Assembly: GCA_032622095.1 (NCBI GenBank)
Contig: CP136063.1
Span: 278,373,426-278,437,425, forward strand
Origin: Siphonodentalium dalli
Taxonomy: Eukaryota; Mollusca; Scaphopoda; Gadilida; Siphonodentaliidae
Length of the DNA: 64,000 nt
Reading direction: 5' to 3'
The translations under genes and the position numbers were made by a program. Under the pieces are notes generated by a model. The model worked only from the letters and a program-made list of their open reading frames with translations, made no database searches and was not told where the DNA came from. Within the stretch, counting starts at the first letter, position 1; each line of letters begins with the position of its first letter. Shown here in pieces: positions 1-11,648 of this stretch.

Positions 1-776
1 TTCGGTCAAATATAAGACCGAATTGCCCCTTATATTAGTCGAAGAATATTTAGTGAATATTAACTTTTGGTTTGGACTGTTACAACACATCGAATGATCG
101 GGACATAAACGTGTGAACGTTTATTCCAAGAATTGGGATTTTTGTCTGGATCTAAACTCGGAGGTATAGGTTGACAAGTTCAACTTGGAAAAGACAAAGT
201 TCAATAATATTATATTCATTATATGGTCTTAATAAAGAGTGTTTTCTTCACTTCTGTGTGAAACTCCGGAAATAAATGAAACTCGCTCAGACTTTGATAA
301 GATGTTGCACAGAGTATAAGTTATATGTATCGGTACTTCGTGTCTTTGTCAACCTACATGTATTGTATCCCCATTGCAATATTCATCATTTTAAAGGTTC
401 AAGTGCGCCGTGTTCGTACAAAAGGTAAAATCTATTAATTTGATAAAGCAGGCACCACCCATACATGATAAAGTAACTAAACGGTTATATGCAAAAAAGG
501 TGTAATGTATGTATAGGATTATGGTTGAAATAACTGTTCATTATTTCGGCGAATGGATCGATTGATGCCGCAGGCCGAGATCGTTCTATTCGCTGAAATA
601 ATCCACAGTCAGAGACTATTATCCAGCTTAAATGTGGCCTGGTCCAATCAGTCACTTCTGATCATAATGAATTAACCCAAAATTGGATCAGCACACCTGA
701 GTCGGTTCATTGGCGTGACTTCTTGACACAATGTCAACATAATGGACTGGCAGTGCCCCATTGCTTTTTAAAACCG
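1..776. other. Intergenic, one imperfect hairpin
   Basis: No gene is supported here. The only structure seen is an imperfect inverted repeat at about 540-602. Its arms read attatttcggcgaat and attcgctgaaataat, around a GC-richer centre (gccgcaggccgag). It may be a small foldback element remnant or a chance hairpin. Confidence 0.5.
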
Positions 777-1132
777 TTAAAGGTACTCAATCCGATAAAA
801 CTCCTCTCAATTACTATTTCAATGGCTTCTGGGGTCAAAAATATTTGATTCGAGTCGAGGAAGTCACCCATCAAAGCTCAGATTTGTTAGATATCGATTT
901 TAGAAATAGATTTTGGTGTACACATCTCGAGCAGATTACGGCAGTTGAAGGCAATTATTAGTACTCATCTCGAGTAAATAACAAATTTCAAAAATCAATA
1001 TCTAATAACTCTGAGCTTTGTTTGATGGGTTCCTCAAAGCCAAAGAAATAGTAATATAGGACCCTCTGATCGGATTGTTGTTGTTGGAATCTGTTGAGAT
1101 GGGGACCCTCGGTTCGGATTGAGTACCTTTAA
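777..1132. mobile_element. MITE, AGGTACTCAATCC-end family (TTAA ends)
   Basis: The element begins TTAA-AGGTACTCAATCCG and ends CGGATTGAGTACCT-TTAA, so termini are inverted and flanked by TTAA. The interior has long subterminal inverted segments (ttgattcgagtcgaggaa near the start, a matching complement near the end). Other copies lie at 25940-26501 and 51004-51480, an internal fragment at about 25158-25603 and a lone terminus at about 61725-61755. There is no coding capacity. TTAA flanks and a short TIR suggest piggyBac-type mobilisation, an inference from the ends only. Confidence 0.75.
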
Positions 1133-3150
1133 ATTAACACGACGTTTTTGCTCTTACATTCCGGCAATTGTATTAAAATATTTATCGCTTGTTACTTCGG
1201 ATTTGGCGGAGAATTATAAATTGAATGATTGATTGGTGCACTTGGTATGCTTAGATTCGAGAAATTTTAGCAGTATGAAATTTTAATGCCTGGAATTCGA
1301 CATTAGACACCCCACCGCGAGTGAAGAGGCTCTATTTGTACGTTCCTTCTGCTATATAATTCCAGTTGTCAGTCAGAGCGCCATTATAATTGAAAATCAT
1401 TGTATATGAGATTTGACTCGGAGGAGGTATGGACTAAGTATGATGTGCTTGCTTCGGTGAAAAATTTCTTATTTATTATCGAAATGGCTATGTATATATC
1501 GGTTGGAATGGCAAACTGAGATGTTCAACTCAGATCAAGCTAGAAAATCATTCCAGTTTTCGCCCATATCGGGGTTATAGCACCCGTGCCAACCTCAATA
1601 CATGCATATATGATGTAATCATGCATGTATATGTAAGTCATATAAAATAAATCGTTCAAAGTGAAATAACCGTTCAGTAAGTTTGATGTTGAGCGTTCGT
1701 TATTAAAATAATGGATCGTTGTTTGTAAAATAATGTACGATCCATTATCCTTCATGTATTAACAGGACGCGGCGAACAAAGGAGATCCGTCATGGTCATG
1801 TTTTAATTCCACACTATACTAATGTATATATATGTAATATTCGAGACTGCATCTAGCACAATATATATAGTCATTCTCTTAACCATAATATGTCATTATT
1901 GGCGAGAACGCAGTAACTGTTGTTTGTGAAACGATTGGCTTTCCGTAGTTAGCTCACTGCCAGAAGCCACCTCGAGAGTTTGAACATAAAATGTAACTTA
2001 AATGATAGCTTTATTCATGAGAATTGCGGATGCTATCTTGCAGTAAATAGGTTAATACATAGTTGACTGGCATTTCGCAGAATTAATGTACTTATGGGTG
2101 AGAAAAACTTAGTGAAAGATTACTGGTCAATGGGACACATCTACCCGTTCCAAATCTCTATCGCTGTATGTGCTACATCGAAAGTACGCATGTGACCGTG
2201 ACGAAGTTCACCGATTTAGCCGTACCGTTCCCGTCGGACGGGTATCGCAAACTCGCTAATGTTCATTGCATACCGCATTCCACACTCAGCGATTATTCTC
2301 ACATCCATAGTGATACAGAGATGTGTATGTAAATAATAAGCATGGGAGCGGAACGCGGAATAATAATGGCCAATGATTATAGGAACTATTCGCATCACTG
2401 CAACCTCTATTGAGAAACCTATTGATTCTCCGCAACACGAGTCAACACATGTTGTATATTGTGTATTGTTGTGATCAGTGTCCGATAGATGAACAAGCTA
2501 GCAGATAGAACTATATATACGTATACAGCACCACCCTGTTCATTCATGCGCTCGCCAAGAAGCGAATAAATATGTTACTTCTGACAGTGTGCCAAAACGG
2601 AGGGCAATGATTAATTCACTAACCAAGAAACCATTGACGAAAAATGGATCAAACGATCAAACATGTTGTGACGTGCTACTCGTGACTGGTGTCCTATATA
2701 TACTTATTATGACGGTATAAATAGAGTGCATAAGTACTTGTCATGCATGGAACGCCGGTTAGATGCTACGTGATGTGTGAATAATTTATATGTAAAATTA
2801 ATTATACGGATCTATAGTGGCGGAGCGTTTATGGCGGTCATTTATCTGTAAACAATAGGAAAACTTTGCATGGAATTTATTTCGGAGACACAAAGACTTT
2901 AATTCTGTATTGATCGAGGCAGTGCTTCGCGCGAAGGAGACCATGCAGACTGACAGCAGTTTGGTGGTTAACATGTGCATATATTTATATATCTGAGTGC
3001 ACTATAGCTTTATATGACAGTTGGGTTAGATACAATCACCAAAGTCATCCATGCATATATGGAATGCTCCAACGTTACAATTATATGTTTTCGGCTGACC
3101 GGGTTACTCGTGCAGGTGCATATACCCAATGTTGTGACGTACGCACCATG
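1133..3150. other. Intergenic, upstream of MIOX
   Basis: AT-rich sequence without a supportable gene. The short reading frames here show no recognisable motif or splice-site support. It presumably contains distal regulatory sequence of the MIOX gene that starts at about 3.18 kb, but no specific site can be named. Confidence 0.5.
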
Positions 3151-3158
3151 TATATATA
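3151..3158 (+). promoter_or_regulatory. Putative TATA box of MIOX
   Basis: TATATATA followed by GG lies 73-80 bp upstream of the MIOX ATG. A start site about 30 bp downstream would fall near 3182 and give a 5' UTR of about 50 nt. It implies that transcription can begin next to the coding exon without a 5' UTR intron. Confidence 0.45.
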
Positions 3159-3231
3159 GGCAGCTCGTTCGATAACATTAATATACCTGTGAGGTGTTGG
3201 ACTCGAAATCATTGGCGACGAATTCAACACG

Positions 3232-4092
3232 ATGGCGACAACTGAGGGGAGCACTCGTGTTGTAGAGCTGGAAGACCCGTCTGAGTATAGACCGGAGTTC
3301 AAGGCGAAGGATGATTACAGGAATTACAACGTGCATAACTCACCAGAAAGGGTCGTAAATATATACAAATTAATGCACACCAACCAGACCCTGCAGTTCG
3401 CGAAATCTTCTTTGGAAAAATGGGGGAAGCTCGACCACACAAAAATGAAAATCATGGACGCCGTTTACTTATTGGACACTTTAGTGGACCAAAGTGATCC
3501 GGACATTGATTTGCCCAACTCGGAGCATGCTTTCCAGACCGCTGATGCACTGCGTCGAGCACACCCGGATAAAGATTGGCTGCATCTGACTGGATTGATA
3601 CACGATCTTGGAAAGGTTTTGGCAATCTGGGACGTGCCGCAATGGGCGGTCGTCGGGGATACGTTCCCGGTCGGATGTAAACCGGCTGATTCCGTTGTTT
3701 TCGGGCCGCAAGACTTTGCGGACAACCCGGATATTAAAGATCCTAAACTGAACACGAAGCTTGGTATATATGAGGAACATTGCGGACTGAAGGATGTATT
3801 CATGTCGTTTGGGCACGACGAATATATGTACAGGGTTCTGAAAGGAAACGTATGCAACCTTCCAGAGGAGGCCTTATACATTGTTCGATTTCATTCGTTT
3901 TACCCGTGGCATGGCGCCGATCATTATTCATATCTTTGTGACAACCAAGACTTGGAAATGGTGAAATGGGTCAAGGAATTCAGCAAATTCGACCTTTATT
4001 CGAAAAGTGAGATAACTCAGGACAGAAAACAGTTGGTGGATTATTATCAGGGACTGATTGACAAGTATATTCCAGGTGAACTTAATTGGTGA
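3232..4092 (+). CDS. MIOX: myo-inositol oxygenase (MIOX), single exon
   Basis: Intact 286-aa protein. MIOX is a cytosolic di-iron dioxygenase that cleaves myo-inositol to D-glucuronate, the first committed step of inositol catabolism. The predicted metal ligands are all present: H99 (in SEHAFQTAD), H124 and D125 (in LIHDLGK), H195 (in GHDEYMY), H221 (in RFHSFYPWH) and D254 (in KFDLYSK). These match the human ligand positions with an offset of one, and the length is almost that of the 285-aa human enzyme. The C-terminus PGELNW is typical of the family. The start has A at -3, G at +4 and an in-frame TGA at 3190-3192. The frame is unbroken, so the gene is intronless, unlike the multi-exon vertebrate gene. 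Its own TATA and poly(A) signals argue for a live gene, which may still descend from a retrocopy. Confidence 0.97.
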   Translation: MATTEGSTRVVELEDPSEYRPEFKAKDDYRNYNVHNSPERVVNIYKLMHTNQTLQFAKSSLEKWGKLDHTKMKIMDAVYLLDTLVDQSDPDIDLPNSEHAFQTADALRRAHPDKDWLHLTGLIHDLGKVLAIWDVPQWAVVGDTFPVGCKPADSVVFGPQDFADNPDIKDPKLNTKLGIYEEHCGLKDVFMSFGHDEYMYRVLKGNVCNLPEEALYIVRFHSFYPWHGADHYSYLCDNQDLEMVKWVKEFSKFDLYSKSEITQDRKQLVDYYQGLIDKYIPGELNW

Positions 4093-4370
4093 AGAAACAT
4101 TTTCATTCTGCGGGCGTTTAAAATATACGCTTGTAATATTTGCTTATTATAGAGGTGTATGATGTATCCAGGGTTCTTGACCTCCAGTTACAACATAATA
4201 ACTATAATTCAACACAGTGTTTTTTGTTCCCCTGAAAAAAAATGTTGAGAATGACATGTGACATATTTAACCAGACCGGTATATATAAAAGAATGTCATC
4301 GAATTGAAAAAAAAAATAATTATTGTTGTACTTATGAAGCTTCGAAAGTATTGGAAAGAAATGGACTGAA

Positions 4371-4376
4371 AATAAA
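4371..4376 (+). promoter_or_regulatory. Candidate poly(A) signal of MIOX
   Basis: AATAAA lies about 280 nt after the MIOX stop codon and is the first canonical hexamer noticed downstream. A run of ten A at about 4307-4316 also lies between the stop and this signal. It could be an old retrocopy tail or simply low-complexity 3' UTR. Confidence 0.4.
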
Positions 4377-4472
4377 ATAACAAACAAGATAATGCCTTTC
4401 AAGTGGCACTGATCGTTTCAAACCTGTTTTCTTATAATGCATGTAAATTGGACTGGAGCCCTGAAGTTATCT

Positions 4473-5062
4473 TTAAAGGGGTACTGTACGCCATTTTCAT
4501 TAAATTTCCGGTGACAACAACGATCTAATATCGATAATATATAGAAACATAAGTAATTTGAGTCGAAGATGTATTCTGTAATCGCTCAGGTTAATAGGCT
4601 ATCTTAAAATTTAATAATTTAAAGTTAATAATTTGATATAAATTGAATTTATGACTGGAGCCATAAAATGGCGTCAATTAAATTACGAATTTGCGTAATC
4701 AAATAAAGTAAATGAGGGATACTGGCTTGTTAAACCGATCGCACACACGATCGCTTAAAATATTATGATGATACGGGGAGAACACTCAAGCCACTCACTG
4801 ACTAGCGACGATACAATAACTTAAATGATTATATGGGACTAGTATGCCTATAATATAACTTTTATTTGATTCATTTGGTTGAAAACTGTACAAAAATTAC
4901 TCGACAACGACAATTTGTATTTTTGCATTCCGGCAAATTTGTCATCCGTAACACTACTTCGTACTCAACAGACTTTCAAATAATGAAAAAAGTGTTACCT
5001 TATTCTCAGACTCGGAGACTATAGAAACCAACAACAACATTTGGCGTACAGTACCCCTTTAA
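4473..5062. mobile_element. MITE, AGGGGTACTGTAC-end family (TTAA ends)
   Basis: The element starts TTAA-AGGGGTACTGTACG and ends CGTACAGTACCCCT-TTAA, about 590 bp. A near-full copy lies at 29225-29824 in the opposite orientation, and diverged copies lie at 8467-9133 and 22801-23140. There is no open frame of note. The 29225 copy sits inside a TTAA-containing satellite, which shows directly that TTAA is the target. It lies just downstream of the MIOX poly(A) signal. Confidence 0.85.
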
Positions 5063-5570
5063 ACATTTTTAATATTTCGTCACTTTATTTTGTTTTATAC
5101 GACACGATTGATGACGTCATGTATACCGTGCATTCATTTTGAATTTATTATGCCCTATGGGTGTTTTCTCAGGAGGTGTTTTTAACTTTTCAATGGACCA
5201 ATGGGCGAAATATGATTAAATGTACTTTGATATTTCGTACGGTACTCGAGCCATATGATTAGAAAGATACTGGGGTATCTTCATACTCGTTTCTATTTCA
5301 GAGAGAGCATAAGCGATTGTCACGATGTATATTCACGTATCGCTTTGCGGTTATTTCTGCGGGCGCCTCGATATATGCTTAATTACGCCCTATGGGTGTT
5401 TACTGTTACGCTAGGGACCTTAACTCAATTGTTTTTGGAAAGGTTAAAATTTGTATATGTTATAAATGTATTGATATCTATATGCAATAAAACTATTTGA
5501 CTTTTTATTTTGCTACGCTGATCTGGCCGTGACTATGGGGCGCTGTGCGATGGGGTTATCTGGCAGGAGA
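5063..5570. other. Unassigned sequence
   Basis: No gene is recognised. A phrase of the form ttacgccctatgggtgttt occurs twice (about 5150-5166 and 5384-5402), suggesting a diverged direct repeat of roughly 235 bp. The 81-aa frame at 5255-5500 has no recognisable motif. Confidence 0.4.
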
Positions 5571-6680
5571 ACACATTTCAGGTTTTACGCGATGAGAGAT
5601 ATTTTATGAAATTGTAGTAATTAAGGCTGATCAGGCCGTATCTCACAAGCAACACATTTCGGGTTTTCGCGGAAGTTGCAGTAACATAACATAACATAAC
5701 ATGTATGTAACTTTTATGACCGCGTTAATTGCTTTCGATGTTTAGGTATGAACAATAGCTGGGCCACTTTTGAAGATTTTATGTCGGAACACAATGCAAT
5801 ACAAGAAAACCATAGTCAGAAATGGTAACGCCACCAAGATCATATTATTAGCCATAAATATAAATTATAATATAATTATAATATAAAATATATTGGTTAC
5901 ACGAATGCACCAACTCAGAATTCCGTTAAAACAACTAATCCTTCAAATTATTACAAAAAACTACGGCTTATTACTGCAGGTTTTTCATTCACCAAACCAG
6001 AAAGCTTCTAAATGCGGATAAAAAATTGGGTTGCCGCCATAAAAGCTTCAAGTGTGCATGGCCCAGCCATTGTTCATACCTAAACATCGAACGCAATTAA
6101 CGCGGTCATAATAGTTACATACAGCAACTATAAGACATCCATCGAATACACACCCCACGAAAACCCGAAATGTGTTGTCCTGCGAGATATCCCAACGCTA
6201 TAGCTCAATTTGACAAGGCCAGATTAGCCTTTCTCCAATATCCTAAAACAATAAAGCTTCTCAAATCATCGGCATAGTCAATAGAACTTTCACGAACTTG
6301 GACATTCCAACTACAGCTTTTACCGGACTCTGGGTCGCAGTACAACTTTAACGCGTCCCAAAATAACCGGAAAAAACAATTATCTATTTATAAAATCCCC
6401 ATATATAGGTCCACAGATTTCTAAAATTTGCCCAACACTATACACTGGTGGCGTTAATAACAGCTAACTTTGCTGATGAAGTATGAGACATGTCTCAGTT
6501 GGAATGTAGACTAAATGTATTGCGAAGTATCGGTGTGTATTTAATCCGTTTAGTAGATTTTTGGTCCGCATTTAGAGTTTTTCTGGTGTGGTGAATGAGA
6601 AACCTGCAGTAATAGGCCGTAGTTTTTGTAATAATTTGAAGGATTAGTTGTTTTAACGGAATTCTGAGGCGGTCATTCAT
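5571..6680. mobile_element. Nested inverted-repeat (foldback) region
   Basis: Two overlapping pairs of inverted repeats are visible. Pair one is 5715-5766 against 6059-6110 (tatgaccgcgttaattg and its complement caattaacgcggtcata). Pair two is about 5914-6018 against about 6574-6668 (ctcagaattccgttaaaac and its complement). Further short matches (cacatttcgggttttcgcgg with complement near 6160) lie outside. This is typical of foldback elements inserted in one another. No transposase is seen. Confidence 0.65.
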
Positions 6681-6918
6681 AAAACCGATATATTATATAT
6701 GATGTATATATATATGCAAGTTGATTAAATGGTTCAAACCGGTGAATATCACTGCCTGGACCCCCGACACGATATAGCTTCTCGTCAATTCTATAAATAG
6801 TTCTAACCAGCGGTGTCAACAATCGTGACACAGTCGTGGTAGCTGAAAAATAAACTGTTCGCAATTGGCCTTCATCGGTCGTTCAAGCGTCAGTTGTTTT
6901 GTATGGGCATCAGTTCGG

Positions 6919-6999
6919 CATAATACGCCCTGTCACTAACTCGCGCATAATACGCCCTGTCACTAACTCGCGCATAATACGCCCTGTCACTAACTCGCG
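6919..6999. repeat. 27-bp tandem repeat, three units
   Basis: Three perfect head-to-tail copies of a 27-bp unit that starts cataatacgccctgtcac and ends taactcgcg. The unit is the terminal sequence of the adjacent MITE, so only one transposon end has been triplicated. Confidence 0.9.
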
Positions 7000-7212
7000 G
7001 TCATATTGGATCTAGGTCTGGTTCCGTGGTTTCATAAATTCACCCAGCCCCGATTCCGTGGTTTTAGTGCTACAGGTCAAAGTTTTGGAGTAGCATTTCC
7101 ATATATGGAGCTTTTTAATTATTCATGACTTCCATATATGGAAAGCTAAGTAAAACCACGGAGCCGGACCTGGTGGATCAAATATGGCCGCGAGTTAGTG
7201 ACAGGGCGTATT
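6977..7212. mobile_element. Hairpin MITE with TACGCCCTGTCAC ends
   Basis: The left end (tacgccctgtcactaactcg) is matched by the complementary right end (cgagttagtgacagggcgta). Nested inside are ggttccgtggttt and aaaccacggagcc, and the internal palindrome ccatatatgg occurs on both sides. A related diverged element is at about 20800-20995 with the same internal ttagtgctac and ccatatatgg segments. There is no coding content. Confidence 0.75.
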
Positions 7213-8466
7213 GAAGACATTTGAACCAGTTGGTTCTTTGTTTGGTTCCACAACTTCCACGCTGAGTGCGGTATAGAACCAATTGGTTATATGTACAACC
7301 AAATTGTTCTGGGTATACAATACACACAATCCCAAGGAACAACTAAGTGTTCTTGGTCGGGAAGAACCTACTCTGTTGATTCCGCTCAAGAGGCGGTTTG
7401 TAGAACCAAATAAGATTTGTTAGGTTCCATATTGTTTGCAGTGTATGATTTAGCACATTTTGCTGTCTACCAACCGAACCTATAAGACAGGGGCGTAGGA
7501 AGCATATATTTTGAGGGGGTATATAATATATGGCTGATGCATACTGTGGCACAGGAGCTAGGGGAGCAGAACAGGGGAATATTTCCATTTCAGTGTGATA
7601 TGATTATCTCATCATGAATATATTCATACACTCAAAACAAAAAAATTAGTTAAATTTGTTGGATTATCTAAAATTGGATTAATTCCAGAAGTTGGGTTCA
7701 ATTGTTGGGTTAGATTGTTGGGTTATAAATTAGTTTAGTTAATAGTTACTGGTTTCAGTTGCGCCCATTGATAAAGATTTGCTGGATGTGAGCTCTCTTT
7801 GTCATATTTTCTTCTCTGTATTGGTATCAAACTCAAATAAATACACGATGAATGCATCTGTTATGTCGGAATTATATACAAGTAGTTGTTGTGTTTCTTG
7901 TATATTTGGTACAAATATTCCTTTCTAGGTTGTTTATTGAATCCCGAAAAAGGAATATATGTTACACCTCGTTTCATACATTACATATTGCTGTTTATTA
8001 CATACTATGTTCGCAGTCTGGTTTAATTCAATATTGCTCATCTATTCAGAAGATAAGGTCAGAAATGCATTGATTGGACTAATTTTGGGGATACCTTAAT
8101 TAATGACCAGAATCTCAGATGGTCAAAACTCATCCTTTGAGATGAAATATAATTATATATTGACATATATGTTTTCTTTAATCCTATAGTTACTTCAAAC
8201 CCAACATTTGGCTAACTTAAAGGTGGATTATCTCTTTGTAAACATGTGCTATATAGTTACTGGGGTATAAAATATTAGATCTGAATCGAAGACTCCTGTC
8301 CGGAAATGCTTCTATCGATTAATATTCATTTTATTTCGAATATGTTCTGGTCTAAAAAGGTGTGGTTGTTTAGCTAACGAGCAATAGTGGTTACTGTTAA
8401 CAGAGACCAGAAATTTTATTGTGTAATTTTGCCACCAATAAAGGTTAATTATACTCATTATCGCTA
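7213..8466. other. Unassigned sequence
   Basis: No supportable gene. Short direct repeats of ttgggtt type occur at about 7690-7725. Reading frames on both strands are short and lack motifs. Confidence 0.4.
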
Positions 8467-9133
8467 TTAAAGGGGTACTGTACACAGGGATAGACAATTT
8501 TGTTTATTTACTCCCATTGAAATAACTTTCAAGTTAGATTGTGTTCGTGTTATATGAGTTTCGTATAAACCTAATTTAGCGAAGAAAATATTGATCTTGG
8601 AAACAAAAATATTACGATTTCAAACTACGCGCCATGTTTTTTACCTTCACCGGAGAAGACTCAGGTCGCAGGAAGAACCGGAAGTTCATTGTTCACAGCT
8701 TCAATTGATGCATCCAATCTCTTCCATCGAACAATCTCACTCCGTATAAAAATACTTGACGCTTCATGACTCTTGTTTCTTTCTCCTTTTTCCGATTCGG
8801 TTATAGCGGGCCTTTCTTTTGCAGGTAACATGTTATGTGAGTCTTATGTGTGCAACTCAATAATGTTCGCGAACGGCCGTCGATAAAAGACACGCAACAG
8901 ATACTATTTCAAGAACGGTAACTCGTACTGGCATAATTCTCCATTTTATGACTCCAGCCATAAATGAATTTATATTAAATAATTCAATTTTACTTTTGTG
9001 ACAGCCTGTTAACCGGAACGTTTTCAGTAGACATCGTCGACTCAAATTAGTTATTTTAAAATATAATATTGATATTAGATCGTTATGTCACCGGGAATTT
9101 ATTGAAATTGGGGTACAGCTAGTACCCCTTTAA
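8467..9133. mobile_element. MITE, AGGGGTACTGTAC family, diverged copy
   Basis: The left end TTAA-AGGGGTACTGTACAC is paired with a damaged right end (gggtacagctagtaccccT-TTAA) that carries a short insertion. The interior shares cgactcaaattag and tatggctggagtcataaa-type segments with the 4473 and 29225 copies. It is about 667 bp, longer than the 590-600 bp copies. Confidence 0.75.
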
Positions 9134-9800
9134 AGAGAACTGTTAGTGCTCAGACCCATACGGCTGCAGATAATTTTCTGTACAATATATAACTGCATCA
9201 TGCAACCTGTAAAGAACTACAATTTAATATATTAAATCATTCCACATTCAGAAAAAGCTTAAAACGGAAATTGTGCAAGGGGGATAAGTCCGTTCAAATG
9301 CTATTTGATGTTTGCTGCCACGTCTATATAGCATTATATAATATTTCGATTATATTGATCATGCATCAGGTTCAATACAGGGTATACCTGAGTATTTCTT
9401 CATGTATATAGGATTGGTATAAACTAAAGAGAGTTATGCATCTTGACACAAGTTTGTGTGTGAAAACGCGCTCCAGCTGGAGATACCACTGCCATAAGGA
9501 CATTTGGTAACAATTTCATACGTGTTCTTAGTTCTTATGTTTTAGGATTCAAATAGTCTATGTCTGGCTCAGTTCATATTGTTCTTATCAATACCGAAAG
9601 AATTACGATTATTGCAAACTTTTGGTGGTCAAAATAAGATAATAGGTGACTAAATATAGTTCCGACGATATGTAAAAATAGATGTATCGGTCCGCAAAGT
9701 ACCATCCTTGTGGCAGTGCTATGTCGCAGTGATAACGTAGAGTTTGCTCTGGACTCTCCTCGAGATTCAGTATACGGTATACGGAGACTGACGGGGTTTA
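9134..9800. other. Unassigned sequence
   Basis: No gene or clear repeat boundary is seen between the two flanking mobile elements. The 106-aa minus-strand frame at 9574-9894 runs into the next repeat family and is not credible as a gene. Confidence 0.4.
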
Positions 9801-9803
9801 CAT

Positions 9804-10215
9804 CAAGCCTGAGCTGAGTGTGCCTGTCATTTGCAGAATGAGGTCCCGAGAGGGTTAGTTTAGTGACGCCATATACCGCATGGCGGGCTAGCAAGGCCTA
9901 GCATCACCAAATTCACCCTCTGGCAACCTCATTATGCATGGCGTCATCTGAGACATATACTCAGATTGAAGTTACCAAATGGTAAATATTGTGATTACAC
10001 CCATTGTGAACCTCTTTTGTGCCAATTTGGGGATATATATTGAGAACCTAAACTAAAATAGAAATAGAATCTATGTGAAGAAGTTTAAATAGAAATTTGA
10101 GGTCACCAGATGGTGAATTTGGTGATGATAGCACGCTATGTGGGATAGCGTCACTAAATTCAGCCTCTGCGGACCTCATTCTGCAAATGATTGGCACTCT
10201 ATAAACTCAGGCTTT
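9804..10215. mobile_element. Hairpin element, GAATGAGGTCCCC family
   Basis: Starts caagcctgag and ends ctcaggctttg, so the outer ends are inverted. Inside are two hairpins built from gcagaatgaggtcc, a gtgaatttagtga arm and the complementary tcactaaattcaccctct arm. The same family recurs at 35790-36538, 48053-48215, 56085-56207, 60067-60525 and 63170-63395. There is no coding capacity and the target-site duplication is not resolved. Confidence 0.75.
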
Positions 10216-11329
10216 GTTTGCATGCCGACTATGAAAACACGGACCAATGGTGAAAATTGTTTCAGGTAAATGCAGTCATGACATGATAAATCTCTAGTCA
10301 TAGTATGCTCGTGCTACGATATACAGCTAATAATATATATTGGGTTTATGAAGGTGGACATATAAGAAATGAACGGAGTTTTCCATGTGATCATGGGATT
10401 TTGACCGCGAGAAAAAATCAGCGTACTGCATAAGCCATAAACGCCGAAAGTTTATGGTTGGGGCTGTTAAAGTCTCGTTATTTTGCTGGTCAAATTGTTG
10501 GAATCCGTTGAGGGAGGGCGGAATAAAGCAATTTCAAAGTAGAGTATACACATACGATGGAATATCTTGATTAGTTTGTAATCCTTGTACAGACGTGTTG
10601 ATTTCAAGAATGGTAATATTCTAACAAGTTTCGGCTGTGGCTAAGACAACATGCCGTTCTACCATAATGATATCTTTATGAGGTCGGTGAATATTTTCAG
10701 CGCGGCTATTTGAACACCAAAGCTGAGTAACACGAAACTTATTGAAACGTCGCTCGGCTGTGCATTTGCCTGCGGTATTTCAGTATTAGCTGCACTATAA
10801 TGCTATATTGTGCAACTATATGTGGTCCATAGTGCTCATATAAGCAGACCCAATAGGAAACTTAGAAAAAACGAATTTACGTCAGTCGCAACACTATATA
10901 CGCCCAACGAATTTCAATTGCGAATTGAAAACGATAATTATGCAAATGAGCAAACACCATTGTTCGCGATGTTTTGGTAGTTATGGGATCTCCATACGCT
11001 GTACTGGTCATGGTAACAAAATGTCGACATGTGGACTGTGTGATGTCTAATCAGAGGAGACGGCCGGGTGATGGGTGAAGGGTAACAAAACTGAGATTAG
11101 ACCAAAACAAATTTCTTGCCAAATCCAGAAGTGCTGAATACTCAAAGCGTCTACGGATCGTTCATATCCGATAATCCCCGAAAATCACCGGGATCAATGT
11201 GTTTATAAACCTATGAACGACATTGGTAATGGCGCCACGTTGCGTTCATATGTGTATGAACACATTGGCTCAGGGGGCGTGTCTATCGTAACGCTATGGG
11301 GAAATCGGAAGGCGTATGTAAATATATAT
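10216..11329. other. Unassigned sequence
   Basis: No gene is supported. Reading frames are short. The sequence tttcgtgttactcagc-like and its complement occur near 10628 and 10728 (aacaagtttcggctgt and acacgaaacttattg), too weak to call an element. Confidence 0.35.
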
Positions 11330-11648
11330 GATGTGCCCGACTTCGTCAGGGCTATTTAGGGATTTCTTTGTGATCGCCTCCGTCTGGGCAGAATATACAG
11401 CGTCTGGACAAACTGTTGTTCGATCGGCCCAGAAACTGCCTATATCATGCTATATGAGCGCATATGAGCGAGTTCAAGGAAACTGCCGCACGTGGAATTT
11501 TACCCGCACATATTGTTCCCGGGATCCGGAAAGTAGGCCTACATACCAAGTTTGAGTCGGATCGGTCGAGCAGTTATCGAGTCTATAACACACATACATA
11601 ATATATATATACATACACACATACAGACAGAAGTTCCAAAATATATAT
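11330..11648 (+). mobile_element. Dispersed retroelement 3' fragment with acatacagacaga tail
   Basis: Shares with 14055-14425 the order: gcccgacttcgtcagggct, tatttagggatttctt, cccgggatc, gtaggcctacataccaa, tttgagtcggatcggtc, gagtctataacacaca, then an acatacagacagaagttcc tail and an AT run. Such ends are common for short LINE/SINE-type retroelements in invertebrates. No coding region remains. Class assignment is by general resemblance only. Confidence 0.5.

Noticed and set aside
3465-3881. Minus-strand frames of 111 and 138 aa
   Set aside because: They are antisense shadows of the MIOX coding sequence.
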